Of a stretch of DNA of 64,000 nt, positions 45,101 to 52,734 are shown one piece after another. Numbering within the stretch: position 1 is the first letter of the stretch; every line of letters starts with the position of its first letter. The stretch is from DAINRZ01 sp964634885 (GTDB lineage Bacteria; Bacteroidota; Ignavibacteria; Kapaibacteriales; UBA2268). Under the pieces are notes generated by a model. The model did no database searches. It was not told where the DNA came from and worked only from the letters and a program-made list of their open reading frames with translations. Where the stretch lies: the NCBI GenBank assembly GCA_964634885.1, contig CAZWLN010000018.1, positions 16,551 to 80,550 of the forward strand, read 5' to 3'. Position numbers and translations under genes: made by a program.

Positions 45101-45570
45101 TGGCTTCTTTTGTCTCCAATACTGTCCAGGTCCACATCGCAAGGTATAATCGGGTTAAGGGAGAATACGAATTCCTGGTTCTTCAACGTTCTCAGGACAA
45201 TGCACTGTACCCGCTTGTGTGGCAAGCGGTTACCGGTACTGTCGAAAACGGGGAAACAGCTCTTCAGGCTGCCGTCAGGGAATTGGAAGAAGAAACCGGT
45301 ATCATTGCGAAAGAGATGTGGACACTGCCTTACGTTACGATGTTCTTCAACCCCCAATCCGATGAAGTACATGCATCTCCCGTTTTTGGCGTCCTGGCTG
45401 ATGAAGGCGTAGTGGTCAGGCTCTCCGGCGAACACCGGGAATACCGGTGGCTGGACTATGAGGCCTGCCTCGCATTGACTCCGCTGCCCTCTCACAGGGA
45501 AGCGACAAAGGTTTTTCTGGAAAACGTCCTGCTGAAAGACGACAGGACATTGTTTAAGGTAAAGCTATGA
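45100..45570 (+). CDS. Nudix hydrolase
   Basis: 156 residues from the ATG at 45100, which overlaps the previous stop. The Nudix box is complete: GTVENGETALQAAVRELEEE followed by TGI (G-x5-E-x7-R-E-L-x-E-E-T-G-I). The N-terminal VSNTVQVHIARYNRVKGEYE and the order of strands resemble NudB/dATP pyrophosphohydrolase-like members. It lies between two glycosyltransferase genes with overlapping ends on both sides, so a nucleotide-sugar or a housecleaning substrate is possible. Confidence 0.9.
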   Translation: MASFVSNTVQVHIARYNRVKGEYEFLVLQRSQDNALYPLVWQAVTGTVENGETALQAAVRELEEETGIIAKEMWTLPYVTMFFNPQSDEVHASPVFGVLADEGVVVRLSGEHREYRWLDYEACLALTPLPSHREATKVFLENVLLKDDRTLFKVKL

Positions 45571-46439
45571 CAGAAGGAAAAGTTGCTGCGGCGATAGTTA
45601 CATACAACAGGCTGGAACTGTTGAAACAGGTACTCCCGGCTGTAATGAACCAGACACGAAGGCCTGACCTGATACTCGTTACAAACAATTCCTCAACCGA
45701 CGGCACTACTGAGTGGCTTGCACAGCAGGAAGGTATTACCGTCGTCACACAGCCTAATGTCGGGAGTTCCGGCGGACAGTACACGGGAATTAAAAGCGCT
45801 TACGACATGGGCTATGACTGGATCTGGGTAATGGACGACGACGTGGTTCCCGCTCCTGACGCATTGGAAAAACTGCTCGAAAAGGCTGAGCCTTCCGTCG
45901 TAGTCTCTCCCTTGAGATTTACCAGCGCCGGCAAGCCCTATCATAATGATACGCTTCAGTTCAACATGACCAATCCTTTCCGCAGCTTCTGGACCGAGAT
46001 ACTATCCGACAAAACCCTTGCCGACACAGTAATCAGGGCTACGGGCATTACCTTTGAAGGGCCTTTGTTCCACCGTTCGCTCGTCGGGAAAATCGGCCTG
46101 CCGCGGTTCGATTTCTTCATCTACGGCGACGACTCTGAGTATTTCATCAGGGCAGATAGGAACGGCTTCAGGATTGTCGTTTACACCGAAGCGCGCTTTA
46201 CACGGCTCATCGATCCACCGGCGGGTTTCAGGTTCGACTGGAAGAGCTATTATACCCTCCGCAACCAGATTGCCATCGACAGGCTGCACGGCTCCCTGTC
46301 GGTCCGCCTTCTCAGGCCCCTGTTCTACAGCACGAAGTGGCTGTTACGCTGCCGGAGTTTCAGCAATGTCGTAACCGTACTGAAGGGCTTCTTCGACGGA
46401 TACTTTTACCGGGAGAGGATACCTGAGGAGTACAGGTAG
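45567..46439 (+). CDS. Family 2 glycosyltransferase (galactofuranosyl/rhamnosyltransferase-like)
   Basis: 290 residues. GT2 motifs: AAAIVTYNRLELLKQVL, VTNNSSTDGTTEWL, QPNVGSSGGQYTGIKSAYDM, WIWVMDDDVVPAPDAL (Asp-Asp-Asp metal site) and FDFFIYGDDSEYFIRADRNG. The SSGGQYTGI and DDSEYFIRA text is typical of GlfT2-like and rhamnosyltransferase-like GT2 enzymes. It overlaps the Nudix gene by ATGA and ends a three-gene operon (43934-46439). No membrane segments are evident, so it is probably cytosolic and peripheral. Confidence 0.87.
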   Translation: MTEGKVAAAIVTYNRLELLKQVLPAVMNQTRRPDLILVTNNSSTDGTTEWLAQQEGITVVTQPNVGSSGGQYTGIKSAYDMGYDWIWVMDDDVVPAPDALEKLLEKAEPSVVVSPLRFTSAGKPYHNDTLQFNMTNPFRSFWTEILSDKTLADTVIRATGITFEGPLFHRSLVGKIGLPRFDFFIYGDDSEYFIRADRNGFRIVVYTEARFTRLIDPPAGFRFDWKSYYTLRNQIAIDRLHGSLSVRLLRPLFYSTKWLLRCRSFSNVVTVLKGFFDGYFYRERIPEEYR

Positions 46440-46589
46440 AGAGAACATGGTATGAATGTACATGTAATTTATTCAAATATTTTATTTTTTACATAAAACA
46501 ATAACTCCATCTTTAAATTTTGATTATTCATAATTCATTAATAAATTGCTTAATGAATAAAATTACATTGAATATAAAGGTATAACATC

Positions 46590-46892
46590 ATGAGTATTGG
46601 ACTCGTAGAAGTGGCTGAATACGGCAACAGGCCCGAGGCGGAGCTTACCGTCAGCCTGCTGGCTTCCCACGGCATCGAAGCCATGCTGAAAGCCGACGAC
46701 TGCGGAGGTTTTTACGCGAGCCAGACTTTCACGATTGGTGTGAAGGTCATGGTTTCGGCCGATGATTACGCTGCCGCCAAAGAGCTGCTCGATCATCCGG
46801 CAGACTATCCCGATGAAAGCCCCGATGACGATTCCGAAGGCAGCCCCGACGACATAGACGCCGTCGAAGCGGAGGACGGGCCTGTTAATTAA
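46590..46892 (+). CDS. DUF2007 family protein
   Basis: 100 residues. The DUF2007 (putative signal-transducing) fold covers residues 1-70: VEVAEYGNRPEAELTVSLLA, SHGIEAMLKADD, GVKVMVSADDYAAAKELLD. The C-terminal 30 residues are strongly acidic and low-complexity (DESPDDDSEGSPDDIDAVEA). Members are small ferredoxin-like folds of unknown function. AAAGG precedes the ATG. It stands alone, 150 bp after the GT2 and 33 bp before the RibD-like gene. Confidence 0.85.
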   Translation: MSIGLVEVAEYGNRPEAELTVSLLASHGIEAMLKADDCGGFYASQTFTIGVKVMVSADDYAAAKELLDHPADYPDESPDDDSEGSPDDIDAVEAEDGPVN

Positions 46893-46925
46893 TTTGTTAC
46901 CAGATAAATTATTGAAAGATTAGTA

Positions 46926-47585
46926 ATGATCCCACAAGTAATTATTCATAACCAGATCAGCCTCGACGGCGGGATTGCCGGTTTCGATGTGGACATGGCC
47001 CAGTACTACGGCCTGTCGTACAACTATGATGAAGGCTTCCGTCTGTTCGGCTCCGAAACAGTGCTGCGCGCCGTGATGGCCGATTCTCCGGAAACTGAAC
47101 TCGATTGTGTCAAACCGGACTATGAAGTGAAAGCCAACGCTCCTTTCTGGGTAATAGCCGACAGTAGGGGGCGCATCAGGAACCTGCACCTGTACCGCCG
47201 CAGTGAATACTGCAAGGACATCATCGTACTGGTGTCGCCTCAGACCCCTAAGGAGCATCTCGATTACCTAAACCGGCGGGACTACGACTATATTATGACC
47301 GGTAGTGAAAAGGTGGATTTCCGTGAAGCTCTTAACGTCCTGAACGAGAAATACGGCTGCGACCAGATACTTACCGACACAGGAGGCCTCCTGGCGTGCC
47401 ATCTCCTGTCACGCGGCCTTGTGTCGAAGATCAGCCTCATCCAGTCGCCGGTTTTTACGGGCATAGGTGTAAAGAGCTATTTCTCTACACTCGAGCTCGG
47501 CGAACCTCTTAAATTAGAGACCGAAAGCAGCGACATACTGCCCGACGGCTGTGTTCACACTGTCTATAATGTAATGAATAAATAG
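46926..47585 (+). CDS. RibD C-terminal / dihydrofolate reductase-like family reductase
   Basis: 219 residues with the RibD_C (bacterial bifunctional deaminase-reductase C-terminal) fold: VIIHNQISLDGGIAGFD at the N-terminus, a central YRRSEYCKDIIVLV, LNEKYGCDQILTDTGGLLAC (the NADPH-binding Gly-Gly), HLLSRGLVSKISLIQSPVFT, and TESSDILPDGCVHTVYNV. There is no deaminase domain. Members reduce flavin-pathway or other pyrimidine substrates. No other rib genes are nearby, so the substrate is uncertain. Confidence 0.83.
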   Translation: MIPQVIIHNQISLDGGIAGFDVDMAQYYGLSYNYDEGFRLFGSETVLRAVMADSPETELDCVKPDYEVKANAPFWVIADSRGRIRNLHLYRRSEYCKDIIVLVSPQTPKEHLDYLNRRDYDYIMTGSEKVDFREALNVLNEKYGCDQILTDTGGLLACHLLSRGLVSKISLIQSPVFTGIGVKSYFSTLELGEPLKLETESSDILPDGCVHTVYNVMNK

Positions 47586-47687
47586 CCGGCTGGTTACCAT
47601 CTGCTCCGGCAGGGAGAACGGGTTTCTTTGAATAGTAAATAGTGTAGTTTTTAATTGTTCTTAGTAATTGTTTGAGAAAGGAATATT

Positions 47688-48104
47688 ATGGGATTTTTCA
47701 AAGAATTTAAAGAATTTGCCATGCGCGGCAATGTCATCGACATGGCCGTAGGTATCATTATCGGTGGCGCTTTCGGCAAGATCATATCATCCTTTGTGAA
47801 CGACGTAATAATGCCTCCCATCGGGCTTATTCTCGGCGGCATGGACTTCAAGGAACTGAAGATACTCATTAAGAGCGCCGGGGTCGATGTGGCAGGCGCT
47901 GCCACTCCACCGGTCTTTCTCAATTACGGAATGTTCGTCCAAACTGTTGTCGATTTCCTGATAATTGCCTTTGTCATATTCCTGATGATCAAGGCTATGA
48001 ACAAGCTAAAGAGGACACAGGAAGAAGTTCCTGCTGCGCCGCCTGAACCGACGGCACAGGAAAAATTGCTGGTTGAGATCAGGGATATCCTGAAAAGTAA
48101 ATAG
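47688..48104 (+). CDS. mscL: Large-conductance mechanosensitive channel
   Basis: 138 residues, normal MscL length. N-terminal amphipathic helix and TM1: FFKEFKEFAMRGNVIDMAVG then IIIGGAFGKIISSFVNDVIMPPIG. A periplasmic loop (FKELKILIKSAGVDVAGAAT) leads to TM2 (YGMFVQTVVDFLIIAFVIFLMIK) and a charged cytosolic helix (PEPTAQEKLLVEIRDILKSK). It releases solutes on hypo-osmotic shock. AAAGGA lies 8 nt before the ATG. Confidence 0.95.
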   Translation: MGFFKEFKEFAMRGNVIDMAVGIIIGGAFGKIISSFVNDVIMPPIGLILGGMDFKELKILIKSAGVDVAGAATPPVFLNYGMFVQTVVDFLIIAFVIFLMIKAMNKLKRTQEEVPAAPPEPTAQEKLLVEIRDILKSK

Positions 48105-48167
48105 GCTTTGTTCGTTGCAACGCTGGGGTTAACTGCCAGACAGGCTGCATTTTCATTATCTGAATAC

Positions 48168-48208
48168 AAAAAAAAACAACCCGACGGTCATGGTTCCGCC
48201 GGGTTGTT
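48168..48208 (-). terminator. Intrinsic terminator of the korAB operon
   Basis: On the minus strand AACAACCCG-x-CGG pairs with CCG-x-CGGGTTGTT around an 8-nt loop, followed by T8-T9 (A-run at 48168-48176 on plus). It is 26 bp past the korB stop. Confidence 0.88.
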
Positions 48209-48233
48209 CAATATTCAGTATGAATTTAGGGAA

Positions 48234-49283
48234 TTATTCGATTACCCAGAACTCTTTTCCTGTCATAAGTTTTTGTATGTCGATGGTGCCGCCGGCTTTT
48301 GCAACCTCATGGTCAATCTGTTCTTCGGTCTTGGTGTCGTATGTAGGCCTTTCGATTGCCTGGAATACGCCCATAGGCCTTGGAACTTCAGGATTGTAGG
48401 TCATGTTGGCAAGAATGAACGCCAGAGTCGAGTCCTGTTCATTGTGAACGAGCAGGTCGTCAACGGAGTGTTTGCCGTCAGTAAGGGAGACGACGACGGG
48501 TTTGAAACCGTCCAGTTTGATGCCTTTGTCGTCATTGTTACCGAAAACGAGTGGTTTGCCGTGTTCCAGGTTAACCGTATTTTCTTTCCTCAGGTCCTTG
48601 GCAGTGTATTTGTCGAAAGCGCCGTCGTTGAAGATGACACAGTTGGCGTAAGACTCGACAAATGAAAAGCCCTGGTGTTTGGAAGCTCTTTCGAACATGA
48701 ACTTCATCTGGGCAACGTCGCGGTCGTAAGCACGTGCAACAAAAGAAGCGCCGGCACCAAGTGCAAGCGAAGCCGGGTTGAACGGGTCGTCGAGCACACC
48801 CAACGGGGAGGACTTAGTAACCTGTCCCGGTTGTGACGTGGGAGAATACTGTCCTTTTGTAAGGCTGTATATCTGGTTGTTGAACATGATGACGTTAATG
48901 TTCACGTTTCTGCGGCAGGCGTGAATGAAGTGGTTGCCGCCGATGCTCATGCAGTCGCCGTCGCCGGTAGCAACCCAGACCGAAAGGTCGGGACGGGCAA
49001 CTTTGAGGCCTGAAGCAACTGCAAGCGCTCTGCCGTGAAGAGTGTGCATGCCGTAAACGTCCATGTAATAGGGGAAACGGCTGGAGCAGCCGATGCCGCT
49101 GATGAACACGAATTTTTCTTTGGGAATGCCGAGTTCCGGCAGTATCCTCTGAGTTTGTGCCAGAATGGCATAGCCTCCGCAGCCTGCGCACCAGCGTATG
49201 TCGATGGGTGCTTTGTAATCCTTGGCTGTTGTTTTAATATCGCCAATATGCGGAGCATTTATAATTTCCTCGAGGTAATTCAT
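48234..49283 (-). CDS. korB: 2-oxoacid:ferredoxin oxidoreductase, beta subunit (2-oxoglutarate type)
   Basis: 349 residues. The TPP-binding subunit: IRWCAGCGGYAILAQTQRIL, ISGIGCSSRFPYYMDVYGMH, TLHGRALAVASGLKVARPD, VATGDGDCMSIGGNHFIHAC (G-D-G-D ... N metal/TPP motif) and NNQIYSLTKGQYSPTSQPGQ. With KorA it would decarboxylate 2-oxoglutarate (or run in reverse to fix CO2) using ferredoxin. There is no fused ferredoxin domain, so iron-sulfur clusters come from the few cysteines here or from a partner. Its start is 2 bp downstream of the korA stop. Confidence 0.93.
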   Translation of the reverse strand: MNYLEEIINAPHIGDIKTTAKDYKAPIDIRWCAGCGGYAILAQTQRILPELGIPKEKFVFISGIGCSSRFPYYMDVYGMHTLHGRALAVASGLKVARPDLSVWVATGDGDCMSIGGNHFIHACRRNVNINVIMFNNQIYSLTKGQYSPTSQPGQVTKSSPLGVLDDPFNPASLALGAGASFVARAYDRDVAQMKFMFERASKHQGFSFVESYANCVIFNDGAFDKYTAKDLRKENTVNLEHGKPLVFGNNDDKGIKLDGFKPVVVSLTDGKHSVDDLLVHNEQDSTLAFILANMTYNPEVPRPMGVFQAIERPTYDTKTEEQIDHEVAKAGGTIDIQKLMTGKEFWVIE

Positions 49284-49285
49284 TG

Positions 49286-51124
49286 CTATGACTCCTTGTT
49301 CAAAAGTTCTGTAACAATCAGTTCTACTTCGTGGGCTTTAAGAGGCAAGCCCTGTACCTTATTGAACCCAATGACCGGGAGCAGGAATTGCGATTGGATC
49401 AGCATTTTCAGCTGGCCGGTGTTCAATTCGGGAACGAAGATACGTTTGAACCTCTTCAGGATGTCTCCGAAGTTTTTCGGGAACGGGTTGAGGTATTTCA
49501 GGTGAGTGTATGACAGTTTGTATCCCTGGTGCCGGAGCCTGTCGAAGCCGTCTTTGATGGCGCCGTAGGTGCCGCCCCAGCCGACAATGAGGAGGTCGCC
49601 TTCCTCTTCGCCTTCGACTGTTGCCAGAGGTATGTCATTTTCGATGCCTTTGATCTTCCTTGCCCTCAGATCGACCATGTGCTGGTGGTTAAAGGGTTCC
49701 TGGCTGACGAGTCCTGTAATATCCTGTTTTTCGAGGCCGCCGATGCGGTGTTCCAGTCCTTGTGTACCTGGTACGGCCCAGGGCCTGGCCAGGGTTACGG
49801 GGTCCCTCTTGTAGGGAGCGTAAGTTTCGGGGTCAGTGGCAAAGTTAACCGTCATGTCCTGCAGTTCTTCCAGATTGGGTATTCTCCAGGGGTTGGTTCC
49901 CTGAGCAATATAGCCGTCAGTCAGGAGGATGACGGGAGTCATGTATTTCAAAGCGATTCTAACCGCTTCATAGGTCATGGCAAAGCAGTCTTCGGCGCTG
50001 CTGGCGGCGATGATGGGCATCGGTGCTTCGCCGTGCCTGCCGTACATTGCCATCAGCAGGTCTGCCTGTTCTGGTTTCGTAGGAAGGCCGGTGCTGGGGC
50101 CGCCTCTTTGAACGTTGATGATGATGAGGGGCAGTTCGAGAATGACTGCAAGGCCCATAGCTTCAACTTTGAGAGACAGACCGGGGCCACTGGTGGTTGT
50201 AGCAGCGAGATAGCCGCCAAAAGCCGCACCGATGGCGCTGGTGATGCCGCCGATCTCATCTTCAGCCTGTAAATGTTTAACTCCGTATTTTTTATAGCCT
50301 GAGATATAGTGTAGGATTTCTGTTGCCGGTGTAATCGGGTACGAACCGAGGAACAAGGGCAGGTTTGCCTTGTAGGCAGCTGTTACCAGTCCGATGGCTG
50401 CAGCTTCGTTGCCGGTGATGTTCCGGTATGTACCGGGGGGCAATTCGGCACGTTCAACTCTGTACTGAACTGCTATTTCCTGCCTCGAGGCGCCGTATTC
50501 CCATCCTGCTTTAATTGCGCGGATGTTAGCGTCTCTGATGTCGGGTTTCTTGCCGAATTTTTCTGAGAGCCATTTGACAGTCTTCTCAAGAGGCCTGTTA
50601 AACAGCCAGTATGTCAGGCCCAAAGCGAAAAAGTTCTTGGTCCTTTCTACTTCTCTCACAGACAATTTTGTGTCTTCGAGTACTTTTTTCATGTATGAGG
50701 TCATGTCAACCGAATAGACTTGATAGTCCTTCAGTGTGTCGTCCTTGAGGGGATTGATCTCATAGTGGGCCAGAGACAGGTTCTTTTCGTCGAAACCGTC
50801 TGTGTTGAGGATGATGATGCCGTTTTTCTTGACATTGGGGAGGTTCACTTTTAGTGAAGATGCATTCATCGCAACAAGTACGTCAATTTCGTCGCCGGGA
50901 GTGTGGACTCTTTTGTGGCCGAACTGTACCTGATAGGCGCTGACACCGTAAAGTGTTCCTTCGGGAGCCCTAATCTCGGACGGATAATCAGGGAATGTAT
51001 TGACGTCGTTGCCAATGGTACCCGATGTGTTGGAAAACTGTGAGCCGGTTAACTGCATGCCGTCGCCGGAATCTCCGGCAAAGCGAATAGTTACCTCTTC
51101 AAGATACTGTACACTTTTCTCCAT
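49286..51124 (-). CDS. korA: 2-oxoacid:ferredoxin oxidoreductase, fused gamma-alpha subunit (2-oxoglutarate type)
   Basis: 612 residues. The N-terminal ~180 residues are the gamma (Rossmann) domain: VTIRFAGDSGDGMQLTGSQF, PDYPSEIRAPEGTLYGVSAY. From about 235 comes the alpha pyrimidine-binding domain: GNEAAAIGLVTAAYKANLPL, GSYPITPATEILHYI, QAEDEIGGITSAIGAAFGG, then RGGPSTGLPTKPEQADLLMA and RHGEAPMPIIA. This gamma-alpha fusion is the KorA form of Bacteroidota, Chlorobi and actinobacteria. First gene of the korA-korB unit; the substrate call (2-oxoglutarate) rests on this subunit layout. Confidence 0.93.
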   Translation of the reverse strand: MEKSVQYLEEVTIRFAGDSGDGMQLTGSQFSNTSGTIGNDVNTFPDYPSEIRAPEGTLYGVSAYQVQFGHKRVHTPGDEIDVLVAMNASSLKVNLPNVKKNGIIILNTDGFDEKNLSLAHYEINPLKDDTLKDYQVYSVDMTSYMKKVLEDTKLSVREVERTKNFFALGLTYWLFNRPLEKTVKWLSEKFGKKPDIRDANIRAIKAGWEYGASRQEIAVQYRVERAELPPGTYRNITGNEAAAIGLVTAAYKANLPLFLGSYPITPATEILHYISGYKKYGVKHLQAEDEIGGITSAIGAAFGGYLAATTTSGPGLSLKVEAMGLAVILELPLIIINVQRGGPSTGLPTKPEQADLLMAMYGRHGEAPMPIIAASSAEDCFAMTYEAVRIALKYMTPVILLTDGYIAQGTNPWRIPNLEELQDMTVNFATDPETYAPYKRDPVTLARPWAVPGTQGLEHRIGGLEKQDITGLVSQEPFNHQHMVDLRARKIKGIENDIPLATVEGEEEGDLLIVGWGGTYGAIKDGFDRLRHQGYKLSYTHLKYLNPFPKNFGDILKRFKRIFVPELNTGQLKMLIQSQFLLPVIGFNKVQGLPLKAHEVELIVTELLNKES

Positions 51125-51569
51125 TTCTGCACTTACATTTTATTTGGAAAATATATATTATTGAGAATTGATTTCAATTTTATTCTGCACTTTTCATATT
51201 CTGTAACAACTTAGAGTCAAATTCTATTACTCATTATTCTTCAAAAACAACTTTTTCAAAATATCTTACTTTTCATCATTCTACGACGTTTATTTCTGTA
51301 TTTATTTAATAATATTTTTAAAATTAAAAAAAAAAATCAATATAAAAAAGGGCTAACCTTAAATAAATTGGGCTTTCTCAACATAATTCTAAATTTGTTG
51401 AGGTATAATCCGATTTATTAAAAAATATTCACCAATTGTTACCGATATACTTAATCTCTTGTGAATAAATAATTTAATATAATATGAACTATTGATTTCT
51501 AATATCCCGGTTTTAATGAAAAATGAAATATAATTAATCAATTATTAATAAAACATCTTTGAATTTCAA
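51125..51569. other. AT-rich gene-free leader of korA
   Basis: No ORF is supportable on either strand. TTCTGCACTT occurs twice close to the korA start (51125-51134 and 51183-51192), a possible regulatory direct repeat. The remainder is A/T-rich, including an A-run near 51330. It lies between the korA start and the terminator of the gene at 51629, which is read on the opposite side of that terminator. Confidence 0.4.
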
Positions 51570-51600
51570 TAAAAAAAGATGGAGCCTGAAGCTCCACCTT
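51570..51600 (-). terminator. Intrinsic terminator after the dihydroorotate dehydrogenase-like gene
   Basis: Minus strand GGTGGAGC-TTCAG-GCTCCATC stem-loop followed by seven T, 29 bp past the 51629 stop. Confidence 0.85.
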
Positions 51601-51628
51601 TTCAAATCAATAACTTCGAAAGACAATA

Positions 51629-52621
51629 TCAGAATTTGTATTTTGTTATTGCTTTCATATAGTTCGCTCTTTCAAACGAACCCGGGTCAGCTGTTTTCAG
51701 TTGGCTCATGGTGCCTTTCATCTGTTTAACGGATGTATATTCGTTTTTATCCATCCATTCAACTAACTGATTCCCGACAGTTTTCAGATGGTCGATGCCG
51801 TTTTTGAGCAATGCAGAGCAAAGCATTACTGCGTCGGCGCCTACGAGCAGTAGTTTAGCCGCATCCAGTCCGGTATGAACTCCGCTTGTTGCTGCCAGGT
51901 CGGCAACGATCCTTCCTTTGAGCATCCCTATCCAGCGTAAGGGCAGTTTGATGTCTTCAGAAGAGCTGAGTATTACTTCGGGTTTTACCTCGAGATTGTC
52001 GAGGTCTATGTTTGGCTGGTAAAACCTGTTAAAGAGCACCAGTGCATTTGCGCCGGCGTCGTCCATTTGCCTGGCAAAATTCGCCAGGTTGGAGAAAAAC
52101 GGGCTTAATTTTACTGCTACAGGTATTTTAACAACCGAGCGCACGGCTTTGAGTATTTCGATGTAGTTCTTCTCGATTTCAGTACCGGCCAAATTCATGG
52201 CAGAAGGAATGCTGTAGATGTTCAGTTCAATGGCGTCGGCTCCGGCCTGTTCCATTTTCTGTGCGTAATCGGTCCAGCCACCGGCGCTTGTACCGTTCAG
52301 GCTGGCAATTACAGGTATTTTGACAGAGTCCTTTGCTTTTTTGATATGTTCCAGGTAGCTTTCGGGTCCAAGTCTGTAATCATCGGGTTCGGGGAAGTAT
52401 GATAGTGCTTCTGCAAAACTCAGTGTGCCTGCTGTAGTGTGGTAGTGTAATTCATTCTGTTCCGCTATGAGCTGTTCTTCAAACAAGGAATGGAGCACAA
52501 CTGCCGATGCTCCGGCATCCTCGAGGCGTTTGATGTTGTCCATTTTCTCTGTAATGGGGGAAGGTGCAGCAACTAATGGGGAGTTTAGCTTAAGACCTGA
52601 ATACTCTGTTCTTAAATCCAT
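51629..52621 (-). CDS. Dihydroorotate dehydrogenase-like flavoprotein
   Basis: A 330-residue TIM barrel of the PyrD-like FMN family: YSGLKLNSPLVAAPSPITEK, GASAVVLHSLFEEQL, VIASLNGTSAGGWTDYAQKM, ADAIELNIYSIPSAM, KIPVAVKLSPFFSNL (the FMN lysine), LALGAD-like end text LVGADAVMLCSALLKNG. It differs from true PyrD: the region after the GLKLNSPLV start and the EEQL insert match the dihydroorotate dehydrogenase-like group often found near pyruvate:ferredoxin oxidoreductase genes. It lies just downstream of nifJ on the same strand. The real substrate is uncertain. Confidence 0.85.
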   Translation of the reverse strand: MDLRTEYSGLKLNSPLVAAPSPITEKMDNIKRLEDAGASAVVLHSLFEEQLIAEQNELHYHTTAGTLSFAEALSYFPEPDDYRLGPESYLEHIKKAKDSVKIPVIASLNGTSAGGWTDYAQKMEQAGADAIELNIYSIPSAMNLAGTEIEKNYIEILKAVRSVVKIPVAVKLSPFFSNLANFARQMDDAGANALVLFNRFYQPNIDLDNLEVKPEVILSSSEDIKLPLRWIGMLKGRIVADLAATSGVHTGLDAAKLLLVGADAVMLCSALLKNGIDHLKTVGNQLVEWMDKNEYTSVKQMKGTMSQLKTADPGSFERANYMKAITKYKF

Positions 52622-52680
52622 AACTTACTCCTGATTGTGAATGAATACTAAATTAATTAATACTCGCTCGTTTTATTTAT

Positions 52681-52705
52681 AAACAAATGGGGCGTAAAGC
52701 CCCAT
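52681..52705 (-). terminator. Intrinsic terminator of nifJ
   Basis: Minus strand ATGGGGC-TTTAC-GCCCCAT followed by TTGTTTA, 30 bp past the nifJ stop. The T-tract is interrupted by one G. Confidence 0.75.
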
Positions 52706-52734
52706 CAGTTTATTGTATATCCGTGTGATTTTTT

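Noticed and set aside
49529..50272. 247-codon plus-strand ORF within korA
   Set aside because: Antisense of a conserved korA region; no ribosome binding site or family.
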